Assembly (NCBI GenBank): GCA_026706425.1
Contig: JAPOYW010000296.1
Location: 1-7,559 of the forward strand
Reading direction: 5' to 3'
Source of the DNA: Gammaproteobacteria bacterium
GTDB taxonomy: Bacteria > Pseudomonadota > Gammaproteobacteria > Pseudomonadales > Azotimanducaceae
Length of the DNA: 7,559 nucleotides
In this document: piece after piece, positions 1-6,480 of the stretch
How the letters are laid out: each line of letters begins with the position of its first letter
Numbering within the stretch: position 1 is the first letter of the stretch
Notes under the pieces: model-generated
What the model was told of the DNA's origin: nothing
The model's input: only the letters and a program-made list of their open reading frames with translations
Databases searched by the model: none
Position numbers and translations under genes: made by a program

Positions 1-134
1 TTGAGCTTGAACACGGCGAGCTGGATCACGGCCGCCCCCATCAGCGCGGCCGTCGCATAGTAGATGTCGCGGCCCGTCGCCAGCCAGACGCCGAAAAAGG
101 CGACGACCGGAAGGAAGTCGATGATCTGTTTCAT
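1..134 (-). CDS. yciB: YciB / intracellular septation protein A family, N-terminal part (runs off left edge)
   Basis: Read on the minus strand from the ATG at 132-134, the first 44 codons give a protein opening MKQIIDFLPVVAFFGVWLA, then a short polar stretch (TGRDIYYAT) and a second hydrophobic helix (AALMGAAVIQLAVFKL). The MKQ-DFLP-V-FF opening and the IYYATAAL stretch match the start of YciB (IspZ/septation protein A), a polytopic inner-membrane protein of about 180 residues linked to cell-envelope integrity and division in Proteobacteria. Only about a quarter of the protein is present, ending at base 1. The ribosome binding site is weak (AAAGG almost touching the start). It lies 42 bases downstream of the HEPN gene on the same strand, so it could be read from the same transcript, but nothing links the functions. 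Confidence 0.85.
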   Translation of the reverse strand, partial: MKQIIDFLPVVAFFGVWLATGRDIYYATAALMGAAVIQLAVFKL

Positions 135-176
135 GCCTTTGACATGGTGCCGAGGTGGCTAAGAGCAACTCGAGCG

Positions 177-539
177 TTATACCCGGTCGGCTTCGGTCAG
201 AATCCGCCGGCAATCGGTGACCACGGATCGGCCGACTTGCCTCGAGAACGACGCATCGATCTCGTAGTCGGCGTCGGCACGACGATCACGGCAGCCCCTG
301 AGCATGAATCCCAAGCGCTTGAGCGGTCCCGGATTCAGGTTTTCTACCAAGGCATCGATCACCGCCACATGGGCCGGAGCACCTTCTCCAAGCGGCAAAC
401 GCTCCTCGACGACCAATTGGCGACAGCGGTGGAACGCTGCGTAGTAAGCACGGCTCGCGGCGTTCCGCCAATCCACCTCGCGCTCCCCGTCCGCCAACTC
501 CTCAGCAGCTTCCAGAATCTGTCTAGCCGTTACCGGCAT
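177..539 (-). CDS. HEPN domain protein (small helical protein, possible toxin-type RNase)
   Basis: This is a 120-residue, probably cytoplasmic, all-helical protein. Residues 25-40 carry the HEPN hallmark SRAYYAAFH, in which Arg30 and His37 form the R-x6-H motif. Near residues 87-93 there is an R-x-x-ADY segment, also usual in this group. HEPN proteins include RNase toxins of toxin-antitoxin and defence modules, and non-catalytic helpers; which applies here is not visible. The residue after Arg30 is Ala, where the best-known HEPN RNases have a polar residue, which lowers confidence in catalysis. The start at 539 is chosen because the homologous-looking region begins there; the frame opens 11 codons earlier at 572, but that would place more of it inside the upstream gene. 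With the 539 start it overlaps the TPR-like gene by 17 bases, implying translational coupling. No MNT nucleotidyltransferase, the classical HEPN partner, is present. Confidence 0.8.
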   Translation of the reverse strand: MPVTARQILEAAEELADGEREVDWRNAASRAYYAAFHRCRQLVVEERLPLGEGAPAHVAVIDALVENLNPGPLKRLGFMLRGCRDRRADADYEIDASFSRQVGRSVVTDCRRILTEADRV

Positions 540-1287
540 CGACCATGCCCACGAAGCCTGCAGAAAACACACTCGACCCGCCGGTCCACAAGTCCATGCG
601 CGCGGCCATCTCCCCCGCCATCCGCCAGTTCATGTCGGACGCCTTTTCCGCCGTGCAACGTACGCCACGATCATAGAGAAAGCCCTGCGGATTCACGCGA
701 ATCTCCGCGCTGGCCGTCTGCACCCCCTCCTCGCGCTGGATCGCCGTGAGCATTTCGATAACCCCACGCGCCCCTTCCTCGGTCATCAATCCGCTTTCCA
801 CCGCCTCGGCCAGCTTGCGCACTCGTTCCCGCAATGGGTACGGCCGATCCGGTACCACAGTCTCCCAACGTCGGCACAACGCGTCCGCCTCCAGGAAATT
901 CGCCGACTCCGCAGCGGCCTCAATGGCACGCAGTAGGAGGTTCGGATCACCCGGGTATGAGTCGAGCCCTTCCTTCGCTGCAGCTAGCGAATCCAAATGC
1001 TCGTCCACAATCGCGAGCGACGTCGAGTAGTTGCACCACACGATCTCCCGTCGATCAATTCCCAAGGCGATGCGATACCGATTTCGCACTTCGGAGATGT
1101 CGCCCCGGATTGCCGCTACGGTCCCCATCACTCCGTTCGCCGCTGCGGCATCCGTAGCCATCAGCGCCCGCGCTTCAACCTGAACGCGCTGCAGCGCCAC
1201 TTCGTCAATCTCTGACGCGCGGGCTATCACGCCTATGCGATCCAACAGCTCGTTGCCTTTGCGAACCGCCGCCGCCCCATTCGCCAT
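523..1287 (-). CDS. TPR-like helical repeat protein, partner gene of the HEPN protein
   Basis: This is a predicted 254-residue soluble protein with no signal peptide or membrane segment. Residues about 45-150 read as consecutive helix-turn-helix units with TPR-like spacing: AAAANGVMGTVAAIRGD, a YRIALGI-type helix, WCNYSTSLAIVDEHLDSLAAAK, DPNLLLRAIEAAAESANFLEADAL. TPR folds normally bind other proteins. The C-terminal third (from about residue 190) contains ASAEIRVNPQGFLYDR followed by a helix and a final strand, suggesting a separate small alpha/beta domain. The ATG at 1287 is preferred over a GTG at 1308 because GGAG lies 9 bases before the ATG and the GTG has no comparable site. It is the upstream gene of an overlapping pair with the HEPN gene, so it may bind or control that protein. 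That role is inference; I do not recognise a named family. Confidence 0.7.
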   Translation of the reverse strand: MANGAAAVRKGNELLDRIGVIARASEIDEVALQRVQVEARALMATDAAAANGVMGTVAAIRGDISEVRNRYRIALGIDRREIVWCNYSTSLAIVDEHLDSLAAAKEGLDSYPGDPNLLLRAIEAAAESANFLEADALCRRWETVVPDRPYPLRERVRKLAEAVESGLMTEEGARGVIEMLTAIQREEGVQTASAEIRVNPQGFLYDRGVRCTAEKASDMNWRMAGEMAARMDLWTGGSSVFSAGFVGMVDAGNG

Positions 1288-1479
1288 TCGAACAGAACTC
1301 CGTTGCACTCGCTTCGGAGCCTACCACAGCCACCGCGCGTCTCTTGACCGACGCTGACCGAGCACGGCAGCGACACAGCCCGCGCTCGACCCACGACTAC
1401 CGGCCGTAACTGGATCCCCGCTAGCGTTCTTGACGAGCGCCCATCTGCACACTTGAACCAAGTTTCTCAGAAGGCGCCG

Positions 1480-1520
1480 CGAATCGCTCTTGGACGGCTC
1501 GTGTACCCACGAGACGCGCT
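1480..1520. repeat. Palindromic short repeat, copy 1
   Basis: The core at 1493-1520 (28 bases) is identical to 1609-1636, and the similarity extends leftward to a shared CGAATC at 1480 and 1595 with one single-base length difference. Inside the core, CTCGTG and CACGAG flank TACC, giving a perfect 6-bp hairpin stem with a 4-base loop. The copy is intergenic and carries no coding signal. It resembles the REP class of short interspersed palindromic repeats in form only; no known REP family is recognised. Confidence 0.8.
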
Positions 1521-1543
1521 CGGGTACCCGCGAGACGCGCTAG
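1521..1543. repeat. Palindromic short repeat, partial copy 2
   Basis: It follows copy 1 directly in tandem with a 21-base period. GTACCCGCGAGACGCGCTAG at 1524-1543 differs from the equivalent part of copy 3 (1619-1638) at one base of twenty. It contains the perfect 10-base palindrome CGGGTACCCG at 1521-1530. The left part present in copies 1 and 3 is missing. Confidence 0.75.
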
Positions 1544-1594
1544 GTTCCTTGAGTGCCCTTGACGCTTACACACAGGTTGCAACGGACAACGGCC

Positions 1595-1638
1595 CGAATC
1601 TGCTCCTTGACGGCTCGTGTACCCACGAGACGCGCTAG
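1595..1638. repeat. Palindromic short repeat, copy 3
   Basis: The 28-base core at 1609-1636 is identical to 1493-1520 in copy 1, 116 bases away, and shares the CTAG-ending right edge with copy 2. It has the same CTCGTG/CACGAG hairpin with TACC loop. It ends about 50 bases before the GMC start codon, so it probably lies in the 5' untranslated region or promoter of that gene and might influence its transcript. That effect is inference. Confidence 0.8.
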
Positions 1639-1677
1639 TCTTCCCGACCGAAACACCGAACAATAGAGTAGATCTGC

Positions 1678-1687
1678 GGAGAGGGAG
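1678..1687 (+). promoter_or_regulatory. Ribosome binding site of the GMC oxidoreductase gene
   Basis: GGAGAGGGAG lies just before the ATG at 1690. The GGAG at 1678-1681 has an 8-base spacing, which is near optimal, and the second purine run sits 2 bases from the start. This supports the ATG at 1690, which also falls immediately before the FAD-binding fold. Confidence 0.7.
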
Positions 1688-1689
1688 TC

Positions 1690-3297
1690 ATGGCGGACGA
1701 AGTTGTCGATGTGCTGATCGTCGGGGCGGGTGCTTCGGGCGCCGCCGTGGCCTGGAGCCTGGCGGAGACCCGCATGCGGATCGTCTGCCTGGAACAGGGC
1801 GGCTGGATGAACCCGGCGGAGTACCCGAGCAATGGGCGCGACTGGGAGAGGCGCGCCGCCAAGGAGATGCAGGTCAGTCCGAACCTTCGCAAGCGTCCCG
1901 CCGACTACCCAATCAACGACGACGACTCGCCCATCGCGATCCTCAACTTCAACGCCGTCGGGGGCAGCACCATCCTCTACTCGGCGCACTTCCCCCGCTT
2001 CCACCCCTCCGACTTCCGCGTCAAGAGCCTGGACGGCGTCGCCGACGACTGGCCCATCGACTACGCCACGCTGGAACCGTTCTTCGCCGAGAACGACAAC
2101 AACATCGGCGTCGCCGGGCTGGCAGGCGATCCCGCCGTTCCCGCCCACCGGCCGCCGTTGCCGCACCTCCCGATGGGCCGCATGGGCGAAACCATGGGTC
2201 GCGGCTTCAACAAGCTCGGCTGGCACTGGTGGCCGTCCGACAGCGCCATCATCACCCGCCCGCACAACGGCCGGGGCCAGTGCCTGAACCTCGGACCGTG
2301 CAACACCGGTTGCGCCCAGGGGGCCAAGAGCAGCGCCGACATCGCCTATTGGCCCATGAACGAGCGCGCCGGGGTCGAACTCCGGACCCATTGCCGGGTT
2401 CGGGAAATCACCGTCGACAACCGCGACATGGCCACCGGCGTGACCTACTTCGACGCCGACGGCAACGAACGCCATCAGCGCGCCGAGGTCGTCGTGGTGG
2501 CCTGCAACGGCGTCGGCACGCCGAGGCTGCTTCTCAACTCCACGTCGGCGCGGTTCCCGAACGGGCTCGCCAACCGTTCCGGGTTGGTCGGCCGCAACCT
2601 CATGCTGCACCCCTGGGGCGCGGTGGCCGGCTACTTCGACGAACCGCTCGGGTCGAACTTCGGCCCGCAGGGCTGCTGCATCCTGAGCCAGGAGTTCTAC
2701 GAGACGGATACCTCGCGCGGGTTCGTGCGGGGCTACAACATGCAGATCACCCGCGGCGGACCACCCGTCGGCACCGCCCGGGGCGGCATCGCCCACGGCA
2801 CGATCCCGTGGGGCGCGGGCCACCACGACGCCTTCGACCGGCTCTTCGGCCGCAACATCCACCTAGGCATCTGCTGCGAGGACCTGCCGGAAGAGCACAA
2901 CCGGGTGACCCTCGACCCGGAACTCACCGACTCGAACGGCATCCCGTCGCCGAAGATCAGCTACACCTTGAGCGAGAACAGCCGGCGCATGCTAGACCAC
3001 GGCCTCGCCAGGGGTGCCGAGGCCATGGAGGCGGCTGGCGCCTGGAAGATTCAAAAGGCGCCCTCCCCGATCCGCATGGCGGGCTGGCACCTGCTCGGCA
3101 CGGCCCGAATGGGCACCGATCCGGAGCGTTCCGTCGTCAACGAATGGGGCCGCAGCCACGACGTGCGCAACCTGTTCATCGTCGACGGCAGCGTCTTCGT
3201 GACCTCCGGCGGCGTGAATCCGACCACCACGATCCAGGCCGTGGCACTCTACATCGCCGACTCGATGAAGCGGCGCTTGGCGGAGTTGTTCGACTGA
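1690..3297 (+). CDS. GMC-family FAD-dependent oxidoreductase (gluconate/alcohol dehydrogenase large-subunit type)
   Basis: This is a 535-residue flavoprotein. An N-terminal Rossmann fold at residues 7-37 contains GAGASG (Gly12, Gly14, Gly17) and acidic Glu35 at the end of the second strand, which bind the FAD ADP moiety. NFNAVGGSTILYS (86-98) is the second FAD-contact region. A C-x3-C-x2-GAK segment (Cys204, Cys208) follows, as seen in membrane-linked GMC dehydrogenases. The C-terminal GWHLLGTARMG supplies His467 and VNPTTTIQA supplies Asn510, the usual GMC catalytic pair. Members oxidise alcohol groups of sugars, sugar acids, choline and similar compounds; the substrate here cannot be told. 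There is no Tat or Sec signal at the N-terminus. The gene 111 bases downstream encodes a subunit-3-like partner, pointing to the gluconate 2-dehydrogenase-like branch rather than a stand-alone oxidase. Confidence 0.92.
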   Translation: MADEVVDVLIVGAGASGAAVAWSLAETRMRIVCLEQGGWMNPAEYPSNGRDWERRAAKEMQVSPNLRKRPADYPINDDDSPIAILNFNAVGGSTILYSAHFPRFHPSDFRVKSLDGVADDWPIDYATLEPFFAENDNNIGVAGLAGDPAVPAHRPPLPHLPMGRMGETMGRGFNKLGWHWWPSDSAIITRPHNGRGQCLNLGPCNTGCAQGAKSSADIAYWPMNERAGVELRTHCRVREITVDNRDMATGVTYFDADGNERHQRAEVVVVACNGVGTPRLLLNSTSARFPNGLANRSGLVGRNLMLHPWGAVAGYFDEPLGSNFGPQGCCILSQEFYETDTSRGFVRGYNMQITRGGPPVGTARGGIAHGTIPWGAGHHDAFDRLFGRNIHLGICCEDLPEEHNRVTLDPELTDSNGIPSPKISYTLSENSRRMLDHGLARGAEAMEAAGAWKIQKAPSPIRMAGWHLLGTARMGTDPERSVVNEWGRSHDVRNLFIVDGSVFVTSGGVNPTTTIQAVALYIADSMKRRLAELFD

Positions 3298-3408
3298 CTC
3301 CTCCGACGCCTTGAAAGTCTACTTCCGCACCCTCAAGCTCCACCACCTCAGAAACGATGAGGCGCGGCAGGACGCGAGATTTTCCAGCCGACGAGCGTAC
3401 AACCGGCC
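3298..3408. other. Spacer between GMC oxidoreductase and subunit-3 genes
   Basis: This is a 111-base gap with one weak hairpin, CCTCA (3346-3350) pairing with TGAGG (3358-3362) around a 7-base loop. It is not followed by a T tract, so it is a poor terminator. No clear promoter is visible. Transcription probably continues from the GMC gene into the next gene, but a separate promoter cannot be excluded. Confidence 0.4.
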
Positions 3409-3885
3409 ATGACCCAGACCCAAATCATCGGCACTGACAACCCCTTGAACGACGATCATCGGCGCATCCTGGCGATCGTGCTGGACCTCATTGTTCCGGC
3501 AAGCGAGGACGGACAGCGGCCAAGTGCCGCGGATGTCGACGTGCTTGGCTACATTCGCGAAACCGAGGGCCATACGCTCGACGGCCTGCGCGCCGAGTTG
3601 GACCAACTCGATGCCGAAGCCTTCGAATCCCAAGGTGAAGCCTTCGCATCCCTCGACCCGGCAACCCGGCAAGCCCTCGTCGACGCCGTCCGCGAGCGCG
3701 AACCCCACTTCATGCGCACCCTCGCGATGCAGACCGTTACCTGCTACTACCGGGACGACCGCGTTCTCGAGGCGATCGGCGTGGGGGCCAGGCCGCCGTT
3801 CCCCGAAGGCTACGAAGTGCCGTCCGGCGATCTGTCGCTGCTCGAACCGGTTCGCCGGCGCGGTCAAATCTACCGGGAGGCTTGA
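3409..3885 (+). CDS. Gluconate 2-dehydrogenase subunit 3 family protein
   Basis: This is a 158-residue protein matching the small-subunit family that partners GMC-type dehydrogenases. The N-terminal part NDDHRRILAIVLDLIVPASEDG (about 14-35) is the typical opening helix ending in IVPA. The C-terminal signature is CYYRDDRVLEAIGVG followed by ARPPFPEGYEV and DLSLLEPVRRRG (about 112-152). Many relatives carry a Tat signal that exports the complex; here none is seen, and an in-frame TGA at 3358-3360 rules out a long upstream extension. ATG 3409 is the only good start, though its ribosome binding site is weak, which suggests coupling to upstream translation or low expression. The stop codon TGA (3883-3885) overlaps the ATG of the next gene by one base. 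The role is probably assembly or stabilisation of the GMC subunit (family knowledge plus context). Confidence 0.88.
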   Translation: MTQTQIIGTDNPLNDDHRRILAIVLDLIVPASEDGQRPSAADVDVLGYIRETEGHTLDGLRAELDQLDAEAFESQGEAFASLDPATRQALVDAVREREPHFMRTLAMQTVTCYYRDDRVLEAIGVGARPPFPEGYEVPSGDLSLLEPVRRRGQIYREA

Positions 3886-5339
3886 TGATGCGACTCGTCA
3901 CCGCGATCGCCGTCGCGGGTGCCTTTGTGACGCTAGGCCAGCCCGCCGTTGCGGACGACGACCGGTTGTTCTGGCATCCCGACGCCGGCACGCCCGCCGA
4001 GCGTTTCGAACTGGCCAAGCGGACACGGCCGGAACTGATCGCGTTCCTGCGGCGCTTTCCCAAGGGCGCGGATCTGCACAATCACGCCGGCGGCGCCGTC
4101 TACAGCGACTACGTGATCGACGAGGCCCGGGCGAAGGGACTCCGCTACGACCCGAGGAGCAGGGGGTTTACCGCCAGCGAGGAAGAACACACCGTCAGCC
4201 TCGACCAGTTGGAAGCCGACTCGGCCATGCTGAAGGCGTTCTTCGAGACGGTCAGCATGCGCGGCTGGTATCCGAATACCGGCGACGGCCACCACCACTT
4301 CTTCCAGACGTTCTCCCGGTTGGGTTCCGCCCGTCGGACCCAGGCCCAGGTTCTCGCGGAGATAATCCGCCGCAACCGCTACCAGAACGTCAATTACGTG
4401 GAACTGATGATGACCCCGGTGCCGGGGGCGACCTGGGGGCGGTTCTACGAGATCTTCCACGAACTCGACCTCGACGACCTGCCCGGCAGCCTGGCCCCGT
4501 TCGAAACCCTCATCGAAGACCCGGCGATCGGTCGCTCGTTCACCGAGTACGTCGACGAACTCGAAGCCGAAGCGTCCCGGGAACTCGGCATCTCGCCGGC
4601 CTTGGGCGAGCCGGAAACCGAAACCGCCGTGGCCTACATCGGCTCGCTCCTGCGCACCGGCCCGACGGAGCGGTTCTTCCGCAACGCCATCGTTACGTTC
4701 ACGGCCATGAAGTCGGACGAACGCGTCGTGGGCCTGAACATCGTCGCCCCCGAGGATCACCCGGCCTCCCGTCGTCAGTTCGACGACCAGATGAAGATCC
4801 TCGACTATCTCTGGGAGCGCTTCGACAAGCCCGCCATCACCCTGCATGCGGGCGAACTGACGTTGCGATATGCGCCGTTGGCGTCGATGTGGGACCGCAT
4901 CCGGCGCAGCATCGACGAGGGCCATTCCCGGCGCATCGGCCACGGCATCTCCATTGCCTGGGAGCGGGACCTGGTGGGCCTGGTCGAGCAGATGCGCAAC
5001 GAGGAGATCCTCGTCGAGGTCAACCTGACCAGCAACGAGAGCATCCTCGGCGTGCGCGACGACGCGCATCCCTTCGAACTCTATCGCCGCGCTGGCGTGC
5101 CGGTGTGTCTGACCACCGACGACGAGGGCGTCAGCCGCTCGAACCTGACCATGGAATACGTCAAAGCCGTCGAGCGCTACGACCTCGCCTACGACGACAT
5201 CAAGACGATCTCACGGGACTGCCTGGCGCACTCCTTCCTGCCGACGGACACGAAGACCGAGCGTTTGGCCATGCTGGACGCAGCGTTCGCTCGCTTCGAG
5301 AAATCGCTGGCGACCGGCTACCGCGAGTCCACCGACTAG
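3885..5339 (+). CDS. Exported adenosine deaminase-family metallohydrolase
   Basis: This is a 484-residue protein of the adenosine/AMP deaminase superfamily, TIM-barrel zinc hydrolases that deaminate purine nucleosides. Residues 1-23 form a Sec signal peptide with a likely cut after AVA (QPAVA|DDD) and no lipobox Cys, so the protein is predicted periplasmic or secreted. All expected catalytic positions are present: the metal pair His65/His67 in KGADLHNHAGGAVY, His321 and Glu324 in LHAGE, His353 in RIGHGISI, and Asp412/Asp413 in LTTDDEGVSR. It is longer than the roughly 350-residue cytosolic enzymes, with an insertion between the first metal site and the barrel core, as in secreted ADA-like proteins. 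ATG 3885 overlaps the previous stop; ATG 3888 has better spacing (7 bases) from GGAGG at 3876-3880 and is equally possible. The true substrate may differ from adenosine. Confidence 0.88.
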   Translation: MMRLVTAIAVAGAFVTLGQPAVADDDRLFWHPDAGTPAERFELAKRTRPELIAFLRRFPKGADLHNHAGGAVYSDYVIDEARAKGLRYDPRSRGFTASEEEHTVSLDQLEADSAMLKAFFETVSMRGWYPNTGDGHHHFFQTFSRLGSARRTQAQVLAEIIRRNRYQNVNYVELMMTPVPGATWGRFYEIFHELDLDDLPGSLAPFETLIEDPAIGRSFTEYVDELEAEASRELGISPALGEPETETAVAYIGSLLRTGPTERFFRNAIVTFTAMKSDERVVGLNIVAPEDHPASRRQFDDQMKILDYLWERFDKPAITLHAGELTLRYAPLASMWDRIRRSIDEGHSRRIGHGISIAWERDLVGLVEQMRNEEILVEVNLTSNESILGVRDDAHPFELYRRAGVPVCLTTDDEGVSRSNLTMEYVKAVERYDLAYDDIKTISRDCLAHSFLPTDTKTERLAMLDAAFARFEKSLATGYRESTD

Positions 5340-5347
5340 GGCAGCCG

Positions 5348-6367
5348 ATGAGCGAAGACACCGAAGGCACTCGCGGCAAGGAGCTCGTCGAGTCCGGCGA
5401 GGCGCCCAGTCCGTCGAGCATCCGCGACTACCTGCTCTACGGCCTGTCGCTGCCCGAGCGGGCCATCCGCGGCACCGCCGGCGTGGTTGGCGGTACATTG
5501 CGCGAATCCGCGGTGCTCCTCGTACCCCAGTCGTTCCGCAACGCCAAGACCTACCAGGTCTTCATCGGCCAGATGCTCGACTTCATGGCGGAAGACATGG
5601 CCGGCGTCGACCCCGACCACCGTCCCAGCCCGCCGCGGGTCGACAACTTCGTCGCAAGGAAAACGGTCGGCAACTTCGTCGACCTCGCGACACTGGCCAC
5701 GTTCCACGTCTCCCCGATGCTGCTGCTCGCCCTCGTCGGCGACATCGCCTACGGCTCCAAGGCCTACTTGAAGGAGCTGGCGGAGGATCTCGAAGCGCGC
5801 GGCGTCATCGACGATGCCAGCGCCATTCAGCAAGCCGACGATCTCCTGGACGCAGTCGCCTCCGACAGTCAGAAGACCGCCCAGTCACTCGACACGCCGC
5901 CCCTCTCGGTGGAAGGGCTAAAGGAGACCATCCGCCAAACCCGGGAATCGGTCTCCGAGATCGACCCTTCGGCGGTGTTGCCCAAGGAGGATCTGGACCG
6001 CCTTTGGGAGCGCATCCGGTCGACCGCCAAAGGCGAAGGCGTGAGTCCCCTGGCGATCTCGGGACTGATGACACTCGGGACGCTGGAGAAGATCGGCAAG
6101 GTCGGCACCGGGGCATTGTCAACCGTCCGTGTCGCCGGATCCCTCGTCAACCGCCACGTCCTCGACCACTACCGCGAAGCGCTCGGCGACATCAACCGCG
6201 ACGGCTTCTACCGCACGCTGTCGACGTCGAGCCGACCCTACGTGGACGCGCTCTGGCGCAACTTCTCGTCGGAACGCGCCACCTTGACCGAGGAGTTCAT
6301 CAAGAGCGGCGGCGTGGGCCGAACCTGGCGACGCGTGCAGGGTTGGGTCAAGGGCTCGGATCGTTAG
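5348..6367 (+). CDS. Unrecognised protein of 339 residues, co-transcribed with the deaminase
   Basis: I do not recognise a family. The first 25 residues are polar and probably disordered. LPERAIRGTAGVVGGTLRES and AVLLVPQSF (about 36-63) form an amphipathic to hydrophobic region. VDLATLATFHVSPMLLLALVGDIAYGS (about 111-137) is the most hydrophobic stretch and could be membrane-associated. The remainder is rich in charged helices (LKELAEDLEARG, LKETIRQTRESVSEI, EDLDRLWERIRST), then a glycine-containing helix (LMTLGTLEKIGKVGTGAL). There is no signal peptide or known catalytic motif. The start follows the deaminase stop by 8 bases, with AGGG 6 bases before the ATG, so the two genes are very probably co-expressed. 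The frame remains open far upstream (to 3491), but that part overlaps two well-supported genes and is not coding. A membrane-linked helper role would be a guess. Confidence 0.75.
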   Translation: MSEDTEGTRGKELVESGEAPSPSSIRDYLLYGLSLPERAIRGTAGVVGGTLRESAVLLVPQSFRNAKTYQVFIGQMLDFMAEDMAGVDPDHRPSPPRVDNFVARKTVGNFVDLATLATFHVSPMLLLALVGDIAYGSKAYLKELAEDLEARGVIDDASAIQQADDLLDAVASDSQKTAQSLDTPPLSVEGLKETIRQTRESVSEIDPSAVLPKEDLDRLWERIRSTAKGEGVSPLAISGLMTLGTLEKIGKVGTGALSTVRVAGSLVNRHVLDHYREALGDINRDGFYRTLSTSSRPYVDALWRNFSSERATLTEEFIKSGGVGRTWRRVQGWVKGSDR

Positions 6368-6456
6368 AGGGATCAACACCTCACCCGCTGGCAGCCGCCG
6401 CGTGACGCTAGTCCAGGCGTATGAAGACGCCCGCTGGCCGATCAACGACGACCGAT

Positions 6457-6479
6457 GTGGTCGCCAGCTCTGAGACCAC
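6457..6479. terminator. Possible hairpin between convergent genes
   Basis: GTGGTC (6457-6462) and GACCAC (6474-6479) form a perfect 6-bp stem around an 11-base loop, in the 113-base gap between the convergent unknown gene and Nudix gene. It sits just past the Nudix stop codon on the minus strand. No T tract follows on either strand, so intrinsic termination is doubtful. A second 5-bp hairpin lies at 6416-6431 (GGCGT/ACGCC). Confidence 0.3.
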
Positions 6480-6480
6480 C

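Larger units (their letters stand above)
1288..1689. other. Intergenic region between divergent genes, containing a short-repeat cluster
   Basis: This 402-base stretch separates the minus-strand TPR-like gene from the plus-strand GMC gene and should hold promoters for both. No confident sigma-70 promoter is visible in either direction. TTGACG occurs at 1430-1435, 1559-1564 and 1607-1612, but none has a convincing -10 hexamer at the right distance. The left half (1288-1479) shows nothing I can name. The right half (1480-1638) is dominated by the repeats listed separately. Short open frames here are repeat-derived and lack family resemblance. Confidence 0.6.

Noticed and set aside
1480..1638. 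The spaced repeats could be taken for a CRISPR array.
   Set aside because: There are only two full copies and one partial one, with unequal spacing (21 and 116 bases between starts), and no cas genes nearby.
1540..2862. A 440-codon open frame on the minus strand opposite the GMC gene.
   Set aside because: It is antisense to a clear enzyme gene, has low-complexity Val/Ala/Gly-rich composition and no family resemblance; it is a high-GC shadow frame.
3933..5069. A 378-codon open frame on the minus strand opposite the deaminase gene.
   Set aside because: The plus strand encodes a deaminase with all catalytic residues in order; the antisense reading shows no motif.
3491..5347. The reading frame of the unknown gene stays open upstream for about 1.85 kb, giving an apparent 958-codon frame.
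   Set aside because: This part overlaps two strongly supported genes in another frame, is Arg/Pro-rich as expected for an out-of-frame reading of high-GC DNA, and a good start with operon-type spacing exists at 5348.
6405..6479. A short minus-strand frame in the spacer that could be a small antitoxin-like peptide.
   Set aside because: It has about 24 codons from a GTG with no ribosome binding site and no recognisable family; chance is more likely.
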